64,000 bases of DNA from the NCBI GenBank assembly GCA_033297075.1, contig MU858066.1, forward strand, positions 124,001-188,000. Reading direction: 5' to 3'. A program made the position numbers and the translations under genes. Origin of the DNA: Rhypophila decipiens (taxonomy: Eukaryota > Ascomycota > Sordariomycetes > Sordariales > Naviculisporaceae). Below, in pieces: positions 23,181-35,381 of the stretch; the first letter of the stretch is position 1; the number at the start of each line of letters is the position of its first letter. The notes below the pieces were generated by a model that was not told where the DNA came from, searched no databases, and saw only the letters and a program-made list of their open reading frames with translations.

Positions 23181-24196
23181 CTAGAAGAGATAGACTGCGG
23201 CAGCGACAGCTGCGGCGCCAATGATGTTGGCTCCAGCCATCTTGATTCCCATGGCACCAGAGACGACCGGGCTGCCAGTGGGAGAAGCCCCTGGGGCAGT
23301 CCATGTGCCATTGGTGGTGGAAGGGTAAAGGGCAGTGCCATCGGTGCCAGTGGCGAATCCAGAAGAGACACTGGGGGAGAAGGTACCAGTGCCCGTGGTG
23401 GTGTCGGTGGTTGTGCCCGTGGTTGTGCCCGTCGTGATGTCGGTGGTAGTGCTCGTTGTGGTGTCGGTGGTAGTGCCCGTGGTAGTGCTCGTAGTAGTGT
23501 CCGACATGCCATCGAAATCGCTGGTCGAGGTATCGACAGCCTGGGTGCTGTTGGCGGAGGCCATCGAAGCGCCCACGGTGCCAACAATCGTATGGACGAC
23601 GGTAGACGGGTAAACCGAGGTGTAATTATAATAGGAGGTGAAGGTCCTGGTGAAGGCTCCGGTAACGCTAGTATCCAGCTGGGACGCGGCAGTGAGGCTA
23701 TCCTTGGTTGGGGCGGGGTCGGTCTCCGTAGCAGCGCCGGACTCTGGAGCGACAGTGGCAGTGGCAGTGACGGTGGCAGTGGTTGTACCGGCGGCAGTGT
23801 CCATACGACGCTTATAAGTCTCCAGAGTCTGGCTGGTCAACTCGGGAGGGATGGCAGGAAAAGTTGAGACGGTAGAGAAGTCAGCCGTGTTGGTCAGGTC
23901 CGAGAGAGCGGAAGCGAGCACTGTAGGCTTGTCAGTACATTGAAACCTATTAAAAGTGCAGAGATGGGGGGAAGTACCTGATTCGGCACGGAGACCACCA
24001 TAGGGGCCAAGGCCCTCCTCGTCGTGGCCAATACCAAGAGCATGAACTCCCAGGTTGCCAACTGGAATGGCGTTAGGTACCGAGTAATGAACCGGAACAG
24101 AGAATCAATCCGAGGGGCGGCGCAGATGGATCACTTACCCTTGGAGAAGCTGGCAACAAGGAGGCCGAAAGCGGCAAGCTTGATAGCAGACTGCAT
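23181..24196 (-). CDS. Thr-rich GPI-anchored cell-wall protein, 293 aa
   Basis: Three exons on the minus strand: 24139-24196, 23978-24061 and 23181-23920. Introns are GTAAGT..CAG (77 nt) and GTACTT..CAG (57 nt). Exon 1 encodes a signal peptide, MQSAIKLAAFGLLVASFSKG. The mature protein starts with a Gly-rich stretch (GIGHDEEGLGPYGG). It has a middle with one KRR site, then Ala/Thr/Val-rich sequence with N-glycosylation sites (NYT, NST), and tandem TTTG/TTTD/TTTS tetrapeptides at about residues 175-210. The C-terminus is a GPI signal: small residues (SGAMG), a short spacer, then the hydrophobic tail IIGAAAVAAAVYLF. A role as a cell-surface glycoprotein is inferred; no enzyme domain is seen. The first exon is very short and easily missed, but phase and signal peptide support it. 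Confidence 0.85.
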
Positions 24197-26263
24197 CTTA
24201 TCGATGAATGAGTGTCAAAGGACGATGATGAATGACTGGAATAGCGACGTTAGAAAGCGGTTCAATGAGAAAGTTGGCGAGCGATCAGACACGAAGTAGG
24301 GTGTGTTTGGGGAATGAAGGAAGAAAGTTGAGCAAGGCAAACGAGCTTGCAAATCGGGCAAAGTTGGTTGTTTCGGGCGGGGCGGGGGACAGAGAAATGC
24401 TTACGAGGGATTGAATATCCTGTTGTTCAAAACAGTTATCCTGAGATAGAATAAGAGACAACAGTCAAAGGAGTGACGGCGGTGAGGTTGATTGTTCTTG
24501 GTGTTGAGCGCGAACGTAGGTGGTGCTAGAAGGTGGTAAGTGAGAGGAAGGAAGGTGAGCGAAGGAGAAAATTTATACCCGAATTTGGGCGTCACGTCAG
24601 AATCAGTGTCTGGATGGCAGCACGTCGGCGGTCAAGAAGCAGGGATCAACAATAATTAGCGGGGTAACATAATTGTTGCAAAACGACGGGACACGCGTGA
24701 TTGTTGTGCTTCTAATTTCCCGAAAGGGAAGGCACGAGAACATTCACGGAGGTCAGATGAAGGTGGTGCCAGCGTGACCGGCGGGCCCCCGCCCCGCCCT
24801 GCTCCGAATCAGATCGCAGATACGGGATATTCACTGGAGCCTATTATCGAACAGTCAGTGACGTAGTCAAGGCCTGCAGAGAAAAAACTCGGAGAGAATC
24901 ACTGCTCTGCTCCCCAACCGTGTACACCCTGGTTTTGTCATTCGTTTAGAGCCAACTTGGACGGCAGGCTTGAGTGATCCTTCATGAACCATCAGCGCCG
25001 CAATCATCCCAGAGCAGACACTGTCACAAATTGCCCTATCGTGGTGTCCTACTCCATCCATGTCAGATCGCATCTGATATCTGTCTTCCAATTCGGCAAG
25101 CGCAGGTATCCTGAGCTAATGTCCGACAACCCAAACCCGGAAAGGTTTCGTTAGAACTCCATCTCATAACTCATTTTAGGAGTCCAAATCTTCCTTGAAG
25201 CTTGGTATCGAACCGTAATAAATGTACTTTCCCATGAACCGAAAACCGGGCAAAGGTAACTAACTGTCCTTGGCCTTGAGACAACAGCTGTCTAGATAAC
25301 AGCGAAAGCAGAGCAAATACGAATGTCCAACCTGCAAGTCTTCTACTCAGGAGACTGAGATACATACTAATAAACGTTGAGTGTTATAGAGTAACCAAGA
25401 CACTTGTCTCCAGGGAAGTAATCTGAAAAAGAGAACAGAAGAACCAGGACTTGAACAAGTACCATTAGAACTCTCCAGATGAGCGAGATGAAATGACTTG
25501 GAACAGTGAGGCGTCCAAAGACAAGTTCTGTATCTTGAACAAAAAGCCAATGCCTCAAAAAGTAAAGTGGTATATAATTAACCCTGATATTACGATTTTG
25601 TCAACATTGACATTAGGAGGAGATCGAGGTCTAAAAAAGGGGTAAGAGCGAAGTGGTTGCCAGTCGGTCGCCATCTGGCAAAATTTCAATTGGAGTGGAG
25701 CTCGCCGGGCCGTTGCGAAAGACGTGCCTATCCGTTTCTTTTCTTTTGTTTGGATGGTTTCATCCGTCCAGCCAATCACGACCTTCGCGCACCTAACCCG
25801 AAGCTCGGCAAGCAGGTCCCTAACAAAGTGCTCTCTTAAGCTCCACCCAAAAGTTGCAACTACCCGTTAAAACAATGAACCATCGCGAAGCAGAGCGCGT
25901 AACAGCAGGCACGACCGCTGTATGCGATGTATGGTAACGCATTTCCATCGTAACAAATGCCATCTACTTTTACAATCTTGTAACATACAACTCAATCCTC
26001 ATTTCTTAACCTACAATCAACGCCAACCCAACGCTACGCGACTATTTTCCGGTGCATCTCTCCAAATATTGTCCAAGTCGCCAGAACCCGTCCATTATCC
26101 AATTGCAATCCATTAGAACTATTTCTTGCAGACGCGCTGCACTCTCTCGCGACACATAATCCCCGCCGCATCCACAGAACACCTTCGCGAACCATCAAAC
26201 GACCCAGAACTCAACACAATCGTGCGCCCACGCGCAGAATCCATCTAGAAGCCGTCGCCAAAG
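24197..26263. other. Divergent intergenic region, no gene seen
   Basis: 2.07 kb between the minus-strand GPI gene and PDS5. The PDS5-proximal 300 bp are C-rich with ACGCG at 26132-26136 and other CGCG cores (26033, 26146). No open frame in 24600-26200 has recognisable domains or consistent splice sites. Confidence 0.55.
24571..24577 (-). promoter_or_regulatory. Candidate TATA box for the GPI-protein gene
   Basis: TATAAAT on the minus strand, about 375 bp before the start codon at 24196. That distance would imply a leader of roughly 340 nt. Assigned by motif and position only. Confidence 0.4.
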
Positions 26264-29200
26264 ATGGCGCCCACCCGTCGTAGTGCTCCTGCGGAGGAGG
26301 AGGAAGCACAGGAGCCTGAGCAGGAGCTGGTCACCCTCAAGTTCAAAGACGCCATCACCTGGCGGCCTGGAAAGGCTATCCCCATTGACCAGCTTCTCAA
26401 AAGACTCGATAAGCTCTCCAGCGAGCTGAGCGACATGGACCAGGAAACCGCCGACGAAGGTCCCATAAACAAGATCGCCAAAGAGGTGGCGTCACACCAG
26501 CTTTTGAGCCACAAGGATAAGGGAGTTAGGGCCTATGTTGCTTGCTGCATCGTCGATATCCTCCGGATATGCGCACCCAATGCGCCTTTTACGCCGTCGC
26601 AATTGAAGGTTCGATCCCTTGACCACCTACCTGGCACATGAGATATGCACCCTTTGGTCTCTTGCTAACACGGGTTCTGGTGAATTAGGACATCTTCAAC
26701 TTGACGATCAATTCCATCATCCCCGCGCTATTCGATCCCACACACCCGTATAACAATCAGCACAAACACGTGCTTCGGTCCTTTGCCGAAATCAAGAGTA
26801 TTGTTCTTGTTCTGGACGTCGACGGCTACGAGACCCTCTTGCTCAACCTTTTTACCACCATTTTCGACGGCGTGTCTAAGGCCAGGCCGTCTTCTGGAGA
26901 ACAGGTTGGAAAGGATGTCGAGTTTACCATGCAGGAAATGCTGGGTGTCCTTATCGACGACGTGACCAGCCTCCCAGCCCAGGTTGTTGATATCATGATG
27001 GCCCAGTTCTTACGGGCTGCCGCGCCGGGAGGCAAGGACAACGGCGACCATGTCCCTCTGGACGAGAACCAGGCCACTCTGCTCTTGAAGGAGGAACCAG
27101 AAGCGTATCAGATGGCCAAAAACCTTTGCCTGCAGTATCCCGAAAAGATGGCCCGCCTTGTCAGTCAATACTTTAGCGACGTGATAGTGGACGCGACAAG
27201 TTTCATGGGCAGGGCAAATGGCCACAGAGATGACTACGAGGATGACGAGGACGGCCCCTCTGGTCCAACCGAAGCCGACCTTAAGGAGCTCAGGAAAGCG
27301 CACACGCTCATTCGCGAAGTCTGGAAAGCCGCGCCGATGATCCTGCAGAATGTAGTACCTCAGGTCGATGCTGAGCTAAACGCCGACAACGTGCATCTGC
27401 GGCAGTTGGCAACGGAGACTCTGGGAGACATGATCTCAGGAATAGGTGCAGCGGGGCCGCCTCCTCTGCCTCGTCTTGATCCGACCGCCTACCCTCCCCT
27501 GAGATTGGATGGCGAGGACCGGGTTGACGTGCCGATAACAAATATCCTGACGACACCCATGTCCGCCATCTCGTTCCCGCAGACGCATAGTCAGACTTTC
27601 CACAAATTTTTGAGCAGGAAAAACGACAAGGCTGGCGCAATCCGAGCATCCTGGACGACGGCCGTGGGCTATATTCTGTCTACATCGGCTGGAGGCATTG
27701 GACTCAGCCGTGAAGATGAGATTGAACTGATCCGGGGCTTAGGCGAGAAGCTAAGCGACACGGACGAGAAGGTCAGATTGGCAGCCGTCAAGGCTATCGA
27801 GTCGTTCCGGTTCCAGGATATCATCTCCAAGCTGGCACCTAATGGGGGTGTGCACAAGGAAGGTTCGGTCCTCTCCACGCTGGCCGACCGCTGCCGCGAC
27901 AGAAAACCAGCAGTGAGAGTCGCTGCCATGGCCCTGCTAGGTAGACTTTGGGCCGCTGCCACGGGTGAGCTTCTTGCTGGCAACGAGGTGGTCAAGACGG
28001 CGCTTTCCGGGATTCCTTCGCGCATCTATAGCACTTTCTACGCTAATGACCTGGAACTCAATGTCCTACTGGAACGCGTCGTCTACGAGTTCTTGGTGCC
28101 GCTCAATTATCCACCACAGAAGAAGGGGCCCAAGGGCGCTAGCTCGAACGGAAACTCGCAGCAACAGACTGCAAACGCAGCACTCGATCAAGATGCCATC
28201 CGTGCGGAGAGGATCCTTCTCCTCGTCCGAGGTCTCGATGAGGGCGCGAGGAGGGTATTTTTTTCGATGCAAGCAAGGCAACCTCAGTTCGCAACAGCGT
28301 TGAGCGTCTTTTTGAAAGTCTGTGATCAATACAATGGAGGCGTCATGGAAGAAGGAGCCGACAAAATCACTGAGGGACTCCAGAAGGCCGCCAGCAACAT
28401 TGCGAGATTTCTTCCCGAGGAGGGAAAGAGTAAGGCGGACCTCGTGCGGTTTGCCAAAGTCAACGACCGGCGAAACTACAATCTGATCAAGTACGTGATC
28501 GGTTCCGAGCACGACTTCAAGACGGTGTACAAAGCCCTCAAAGAGTTGATCAAGCGGATTCAAGGGAGTAAGGAGCCGGGAATCATGGATACGCTACTCC
28601 CCGTCCTCTATCGCTCCGGCTGCTTCATGTTCAATCGTAGTCATCTGTCGACCATTATGGAATACTCGCGCACTGACAAGGACGGACTGGGCGGTGTCGC
28701 ACACGAGATCCTGAATGAGATTTCCCAGAAGAATCCTCAGCTGTTCAAATCTCACATTGGACAATTGTGCAAGGATCTTGTGGATCAAGCGCCTTCGGCG
28801 ACCAAGGAGAACGACAGTGTGGTGGTTGAGACGTTGAAGGCCTGCTCGACGTACGCCCGGAAGTACCCTAACGATGTACCGGAGGACCGCGAGTTTACCC
28901 AGAAAATGATCAACTACGCGCTCTATGGCCAACCCGCACGGGCTGCCAAGTATGCTGTCAACATTCTGCTCGCCAAGAAGGACGAAAAGAGCGAGACGAG
29001 CGCCACGGATCTCATGCAGAGGATTATGAAGGACTGGACCTATGGCTCCAAGAACTTTCTCAATAAACTCGCGGCTGTGAGCCAGTTGGAACTCCTCGCA
29101 TCCAAGGTGACGGCCGAGTATGACGATAAGATCCTCAACTTGACCGTTCAGCAGATCTTGCTGCAAGTCAGGGCTGATGCCCATGATAAGGACCCAAACT

Positions 29201-31044
29201 GGGTGGAAGATGCCGACATGGATGAGGAATGTCAAGCCAAATGTCTATCGCTCAAGGTGCTGGCTAACAGACTGCGGAGCATGGAAGACGTGAACGAGGC
29301 CAAGGAAAAGGCCAAGCCCGTCTGGAGCTTGTTCAAGAAGTTGATCACCCAGGACGGCGAGCTCTGCAAGACAAAGGACACACCCAAGCACCACAGGTCG
29401 CGCTTGCGGCTGCTTGCGGCGCAACTCTTCTTGAAGCTTTGCACCCAAAAGCATTTCGACGATATTCTGACCGCTGCCGACTTCAACAAGCTTGCCCTGT
29501 TCACTCAGGATGCTGTCCAGGAAGTGCGTCATGCCTTCATCGCGAAACTGCAAAAGTACCTCGCCGAGGGCAAGCTGCGTTCCAGGTTCTACACAATTGT
29601 CTTTTTGACTGCATTTGAACCCAATCCGCAGTTCAAGACTCGCACCGAGACATGGATACGGTCCCGAGCGCGCTACTTCCAGGGCCTGAAGCAGCACGTG
29701 CTGGAAGCCACCATGGCTCGGCTCTTGTCACTCTTGGCTCACCACCCCGACTATAACGACGATCTAGATTCCTTGATAGATCACGCAAGGTACATACTTT
29801 TTTATGTCAGCCTGGTGGCGACCGAGGCCAACCTGGGCCTGATCTTCAAGTATGCGGAGCGTATCAAGCAGACGAAAGACACGCTGGATCCCAACAGCGT
29901 TGCTCACCGTGTTCTTAGCGACGTGGCGCAGGCAGTCATTCGCAAGTGGCAGGAGAAGAAGAACTGGGTCTTGGGCGTGTGGCCTGACAAGGTAGGCCTG
30001 CCCCTTGGTCTGTTCAGTGTACTTCAGTCCCATAGCGAGGCGCAGGCCTTCGCCGAGAAGCAGTACACTCCCGAGGGGTTTGACGACAAGCTTGACGAGG
30101 TGTTCCGGGCCCTTGACCGCAAGAAGAAGCGTAAATCGGTCGACGAGGGTGCTTCACACCCACCGTCCAAGAAGGCAAGGGCCACAGCTCAACCCAAGGC
30201 CCCCAAAGCGACCAAAACAGGTGCTCCCAAGAAGGCAGCTGTTACCCCGAAGCCGAAGAAGGCGGCCACCAAGCCTAAACGAGCGACATCTTCCCCAGTT
30301 GTCCCTGACACTGATCGGAGGCGTAGCGGGCGTTCGAGGAAGAGCAACACCTACATCGAGCGCGACTCTTCGGAGGATGACGAGGAGATGCTTGATGGTG
30401 TTGCTGAGTGGGAGTACGAGGGGGGATCTGGCGATGAAAGGGCTGACAAGGGTGATAAGGAGGAGGATGTTGATGCTCCTCCTGAAGATGAGGAGGAGGC
30501 TACTGGTGCCGAGGAGGAAGAGAAGGTGGCAGAAGACGAAGAGGAAGAAGAGGCACTGTCTACTCGCCGTGGAGGTCGGCTGACGAAGAAAACCGCCTCT
30601 GCCGCTGCTACTTTACCATCTCGGGCGAAAAAGGCTGCGCCGGCGCCGGCGCCCAAGAAGGGTGGTTCGAAACGTGCGGCGAAGGAGACAGAGGATGACG
30701 AGAGCGAATTGTCTGATCCCGCGCCGAGCGATGAGGAGGAGAAAGAGGAAGAGCAAGAGCAAGAAGAGGAGGATGGTGATGATGCAAAGTCGTCATCTGT
30801 ATCACCTGCACCAAGCTCACCCCCTGCCACTTCCAAGGCAGCTAATGGTCGACGAGCTATTGCTGCTGCTGCTGGTGGTAAGAGCAAGGCCACGAAAGCA
30901 CAACCCAAAGCAGCTCCAAAGGTGGCCCCAAAGGGAAAGGCCAAGGCAGCTGCCCCCGCGCCGGCGAGAGCAACTAGGGGTGCGAGGGGGAAGAAGGTCC
31001 TTAGTGAGGAAACCGTTGATGCTATGGATGAAGACTCGGATTAA
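26264..31044 (+). CDS. PDS5: Sister-chromatid cohesion factor Pds5
   Basis: Cohesin-associated HEAT-repeat protein that stabilises and also helps release cohesin; nuclear. It is 1566 aa in two exons (26264-26608 and 26689-31044). The intron opens with the less common donor GTTCGA, has a GCTAAC branch and ends TAG, joining ..PSQLK to DIFNLTINSI. The N-terminal region matches Pds5: LLKRLDKLSSELSDMDQE, VASHQLLSHKDKGVRAYVACC, ICAPNAPFTPSQL. Helical repeats run to about residue 1250. The last ~310 residues are low-complexity, with alternating basic patches (PKKAAT, RRRSGRSRKS) and long Glu/Asp runs, as in other Pds5 tails that bind DNA. Start ATG 26264 lies in a good context (AAAGATGGCGCCC). Yeast Pds5 is 1277 aa; filamentous-fungal forms are longer. 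Confidence 0.95.
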
Positions 31045-34000
31045 GGGGCGTTAGACCTACATATCTTATCTCGTCAGCATAAGTAGTTGTCTGTGGACAG
31101 TGCGTAGGATATCTGATACCTGCGTGGAGGAGGGCTTTTATAGTGGCGTGAGGAGGTAGCGAACAGTCTGTACAATGGCAGCGTTTCAACATTGGTGGCT
31201 TTTTTATTGGTTTCTTGGCTTGTCGGTTCACGTGGCTGCGAGGTTTTGTTTGAGAGAAATGGGACAATGCCTGCCTGTTTGCTTAAAAGCTTTTTTTTTT
31301 TTGTTTACTTAATTACCCTACTTGTTTATATCGATGGATTGACATGTTCTGGGAGTGTGCCCGGAAGTTCTGCCTGACTCCCTCCGTATTTTATGTTATT
31401 AATGCCCGTGACTTGTCAAAGTTGGTAGGCCTATACGTCACGTCGTTGATGCATTTTTATTGTAGAAACCACGCATTTCAGCAGGGAAGACCATGCAGCG
31501 TATGCCATACTCTAATTAGTTTACCTGGGAATGCTTTCTAATGCTAGTGTATTGATTTCAACCCAGCACGTTGACAATCTTGCCCTGGGAAAGCTGGAAC
31601 GGGTTAGACTTGGGAAGTGAGAGAAGGGGGATTGTATGGATGTGTATATAAGGTATATCGGCGGCTAGAGAAGCATGTTTGTCACAAAAGGGGCCATAAA
31701 GCCACGACTCCCACGAGGTGGACATTGTGGATGGATGGACGAAATATCGGACGATGCACGTGGTGATCTTTCGGCCCTCCGCCAGTACCACTACCACGGC
31801 TTTGCACGGGCAGCTGGTTGTCCATAAATGCGAGTCTAGATGCAACTGAACAATCTGGGACGGGACGAGGGGCTCCTCCTCCGCCGACGAACCACTCGGA
31901 GCAAAGTTATCTCGTGGAGAGCGGAGGGGACGGGATATGCAGGGCTGCAATTGAAGATCATGACACTCTTTTGGACGAACTTTGCAGGTTTGGGGGAGTT
32001 TGAAGTCGGCAGGTCGGTTCCGTCTGTCGGTCGGTCGAAAAAGGCCAGCTGCCACTGCAGCCGCTCTCCGCCCCTGTCGCCTTGCCCTGGGAAAAGCGTG
32101 TCTTCGGCGTCGCACTAGGGCAACTGCACCCGACGTTTCAGATTTTCAAGAGATCCTCTTGGGCATAGCGTCCCCGCTAGCTGATTGGTGCGGCATCCTC
32201 CTGGGCAAATCTGGTCAAGCAGTGAGAAAAGCATGAATTGCAGCTGCGTCGACAGCCATGATTTATGCACTTGGCAAGGGATGTCCCCGGGGGGCAGGCG
32301 GCTCGGTCGGCGGTCCCCAAGGCGATCACAAACCTGCAGAACGGCAACTGACCAGAAGAAGGAAAGAAGGAAAAAGATTCATGCCGGGCTTTCTGCAGAG
32401 GAGAGCTGAAAAGGCGAAGTCGCGAGGTGTGGCATTGGCCATTGGGGAGTCAAAAGAAAAGAAGAATCGTGCATTCCCCGCGCGCGGATATCGTCTGGTT
32501 TGCTTTGTGCTTGGCTGGGAAAAGGGGTGAGAAGATGATGGATGAGCCCCCCCTTTCTTCACTCGCATTGACTTTGGCCTCACCGGCGCAGTCCTACGAG
32601 ACTTACAGCAGATGTTTGGCATAGACCACCTAAACCTTAGCAGCCACTGCGGGCCGTTATGAAGGCGGCAAAGCCTTCACAGAGTGCTTACCTTACTGGC
32701 CACTTCAACATGTTTGTTTGTATACAGCCTACGAATACCTACCTACATGGGCTGTCAAACGGCCAAACGGCCATGATGACCAAGCCACATCCGGGTGACT
32801 GCGTGCTACTCCGGACGGGGATACGGATATCCACTACCTACTGGTAAGGAATGGCGGCGATTCGCGAATGTCAAGCTGTCAACGGCGACATGTTCAGTGC
32901 CGATGTCGTATCCCCGTATTCAATACCCCAGTTGTTGTGTAAGCCAGGCGGCGCTGCCGAGCTAGCCCTACATGTAGCTCCTCTTATACGGATTTTATAA
33001 CTCCCTCCTCCACGTAAGCTCTATGCTCTGCTTCCTCGCAATGCGCGCACCTGGTCCTTCGCCGATCGCATGATGGAAGGAGCCGAGCTCGACTTCTACG
33101 AAGCTGTCAGATCCACGTTTAATGCGATGATTTTCTGGTATGTAGACGGGGGCATATCTCCCTGCCCTGGTTCGAAGGAAGGCTTCCAGAAGGGCTGTGG
33201 AAAGAAAGGTATATACCGTTTGCAATAAGGATGCTATGCCTTTATTAAGAAAGAAGGAATCCGGCGCAGACGGGAAGCTTAAAGATGCACACCTAATACT
33301 TACCGTCCCAACTTTTCCAAGTCCTCCGTCATCAAGATACGAGTACATCATCATACCAAGCTTCCCGGTCCCAACACTGCCTGGCTCGCTACCTGTACAA
33401 AGCTATCAACATGAAACATATCGAATGTGAGCTCTCCAAAGCAGGCAGGCAGCTTGCTTACCCTTTCAACATCTGTCCTTTTTCTTTCTTGTCTTCTTCC
33501 TTCGTTTGCCGAGTTTATGCTTCCAAAGGTATGACATCGCCTAGGCACGCATATGGAAGATGTGCATCACATCCCTTGCCTTAATCGGGGCAACTTGCCG
33601 GGCCGCACGCACTCCTCCGAAGGCCTGGGAACGGGAAGATGCCTGAGCCCTGAAGCAGTTGCAAGGCCACTTTGCTGCCGTCAAGGTATCGGGCTTGGCA
33701 TCTTCGAGTCTCGAGGTAGGCTTTGGAGCAAGGCTACGAGGATAGAGGAGGAAACGAGAGCAAACATGGCCCAAACAGTTTACGCCGTTGGGATCTGTCA
33801 GTGCGAGACAGACGGACTCCTGGGCGGGCCATTGGTTCATTGGCCGTGCTCTTCTGTCTCTTCAGTTCGTATTTGATCTCCAACCAGACCCAAAAGAGAA
33901 AATGGAAACGTGTGAATTGGGGACTTGCCATGGAAAGAAACGCAGCGGCAAGTCACAGATGTGGCTTCCATGGAGCTGCCAGTCCAAGCAACACTGACAT

Positions 34001-35381
34001 GAAGGTACATGTAGGAATTCCTAGGGACGGTAATCTGCGTATCGATACACATACTTACTGCCCTGAATTCATCCAATTGCGCGAGGAAATTACGTCGAGT
34101 ACCCACCTAAAAGTCCACTGTCCACTAACCTGCCAGGGCGCCCGCTTCGTCACATACCGCAGTGCCACGGTACGATACCATTGGTCCAGTACGGAAAATT
34201 CCCCCTAAACGGCTGTTTCATGTTGAACCCGGCGCACTCATCATCGGCATCCACTCTCCTTCCTCCTCGACAAAACAGGACGGACGCTCCACATTTTCCT
34301 TTTTTCGAACCCCGGGGTGTCCAGGGCGTCCAGGGTGCCGTCGCCCAGTGCCTGTGCCGCCTGTCTCGTCCCAATCCCCGACTTTTTTGTGGCCTTTTCC
34401 TTGGTCAAGACTCAAAAGTTGTCAACCACCCCCACCGGCTTCCTGCTGGCCTTCTCTTCTTTTACAAACTCACCTCCTTTCGAGTTGCCATCCCTTTCTC
34501 CAGGCTCTCAATTCCCGTAACTCCCATACCTAATGAAGCCTGTATATTGATAAATATTTAACCTCTTTTTTTCCTTTCTTTGCCCTCTCCTTTTTTTTTG
34601 TTCCTGTTTAGCTTGCAGCTAAGGAATCCGAGAGACGGGATCGAAGGTCATACTGGTAAAGCCCCAGTCAGGTCAGCAGTCGAGAGAAGAGGAGCACCGG
34701 ATACACCAAGAAAATCATCCCAATTGATCGACCACGTACCTCCACCACAACCCACCTCCCGGGGAGCACCACTGCACCAGACGCTACAAGTTTTGTCCAG
34801 CTTGTACTCGATTGTGTGCCAAATCCTCCGTCCGTGACGAATCAAGCCAAAAGAAATCCGCTCGTCCCTTTTCTTTGGCAAACTGCCCGACATTCGACGC
34901 TCCTTGCTGAATTGAACTGAACGAGAGACGCCCTTTTCGAGCCAGAGTTTTTTCTTCAACGAACCACGGTCTGACGACACGAATTTCCACCCAAACAATT
35001 CACCAGCCCCCATTTGAACTGTTCAACCAACTCTGGCATCTTCCCGTTAAACTACCAACCTTGTAATTGCACTCCCCATTGATAGATGCCAGTCTGCGAC
35101 AATTCAACAGTACGCCATCGACCTTCTCCGCCTCACATCGAGACTATCGAAGCGACACTCCTTGAACCGTCATCACATTGAGCTTGCCGCTTAACTGGAA
35201 CCGGTTCGCGGCCTCGAGTTGCACATCGCAGACATCGACACCGATTGGCCCTTGGTCGATTTCTCGCGCTTTCCACTCGATGCGTAACATCGCACCGAAG
35301 AGAAAGCATTAAAGCACCACCAGTCGAGTCCGGCAACGTATATGCCATAGTCTGATGAGGAAGGGATCAAGATAATCAATA
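31045..35381. other. 4.3-kb region without a supported gene
   Basis: Many short frames exist on both strands (up to 185 codons at 31558-32115, minus), but none has a recognisable domain, a clear splice pattern or low-bias protein composition. From about 34220 to 35381 the DNA is pyrimidine-rich and probably is promoter and leader of the PUF gene. A non-coding RNA is possible but is not shown by sequence. Confidence 0.5.

Noticed and set aside
31558..32115. 185-codon minus-strand open frame
   Set aside because: Composition is Arg-rich from the GC-rich strand, there is no domain or splice support, and overlapping plus-strand frames are equally long.
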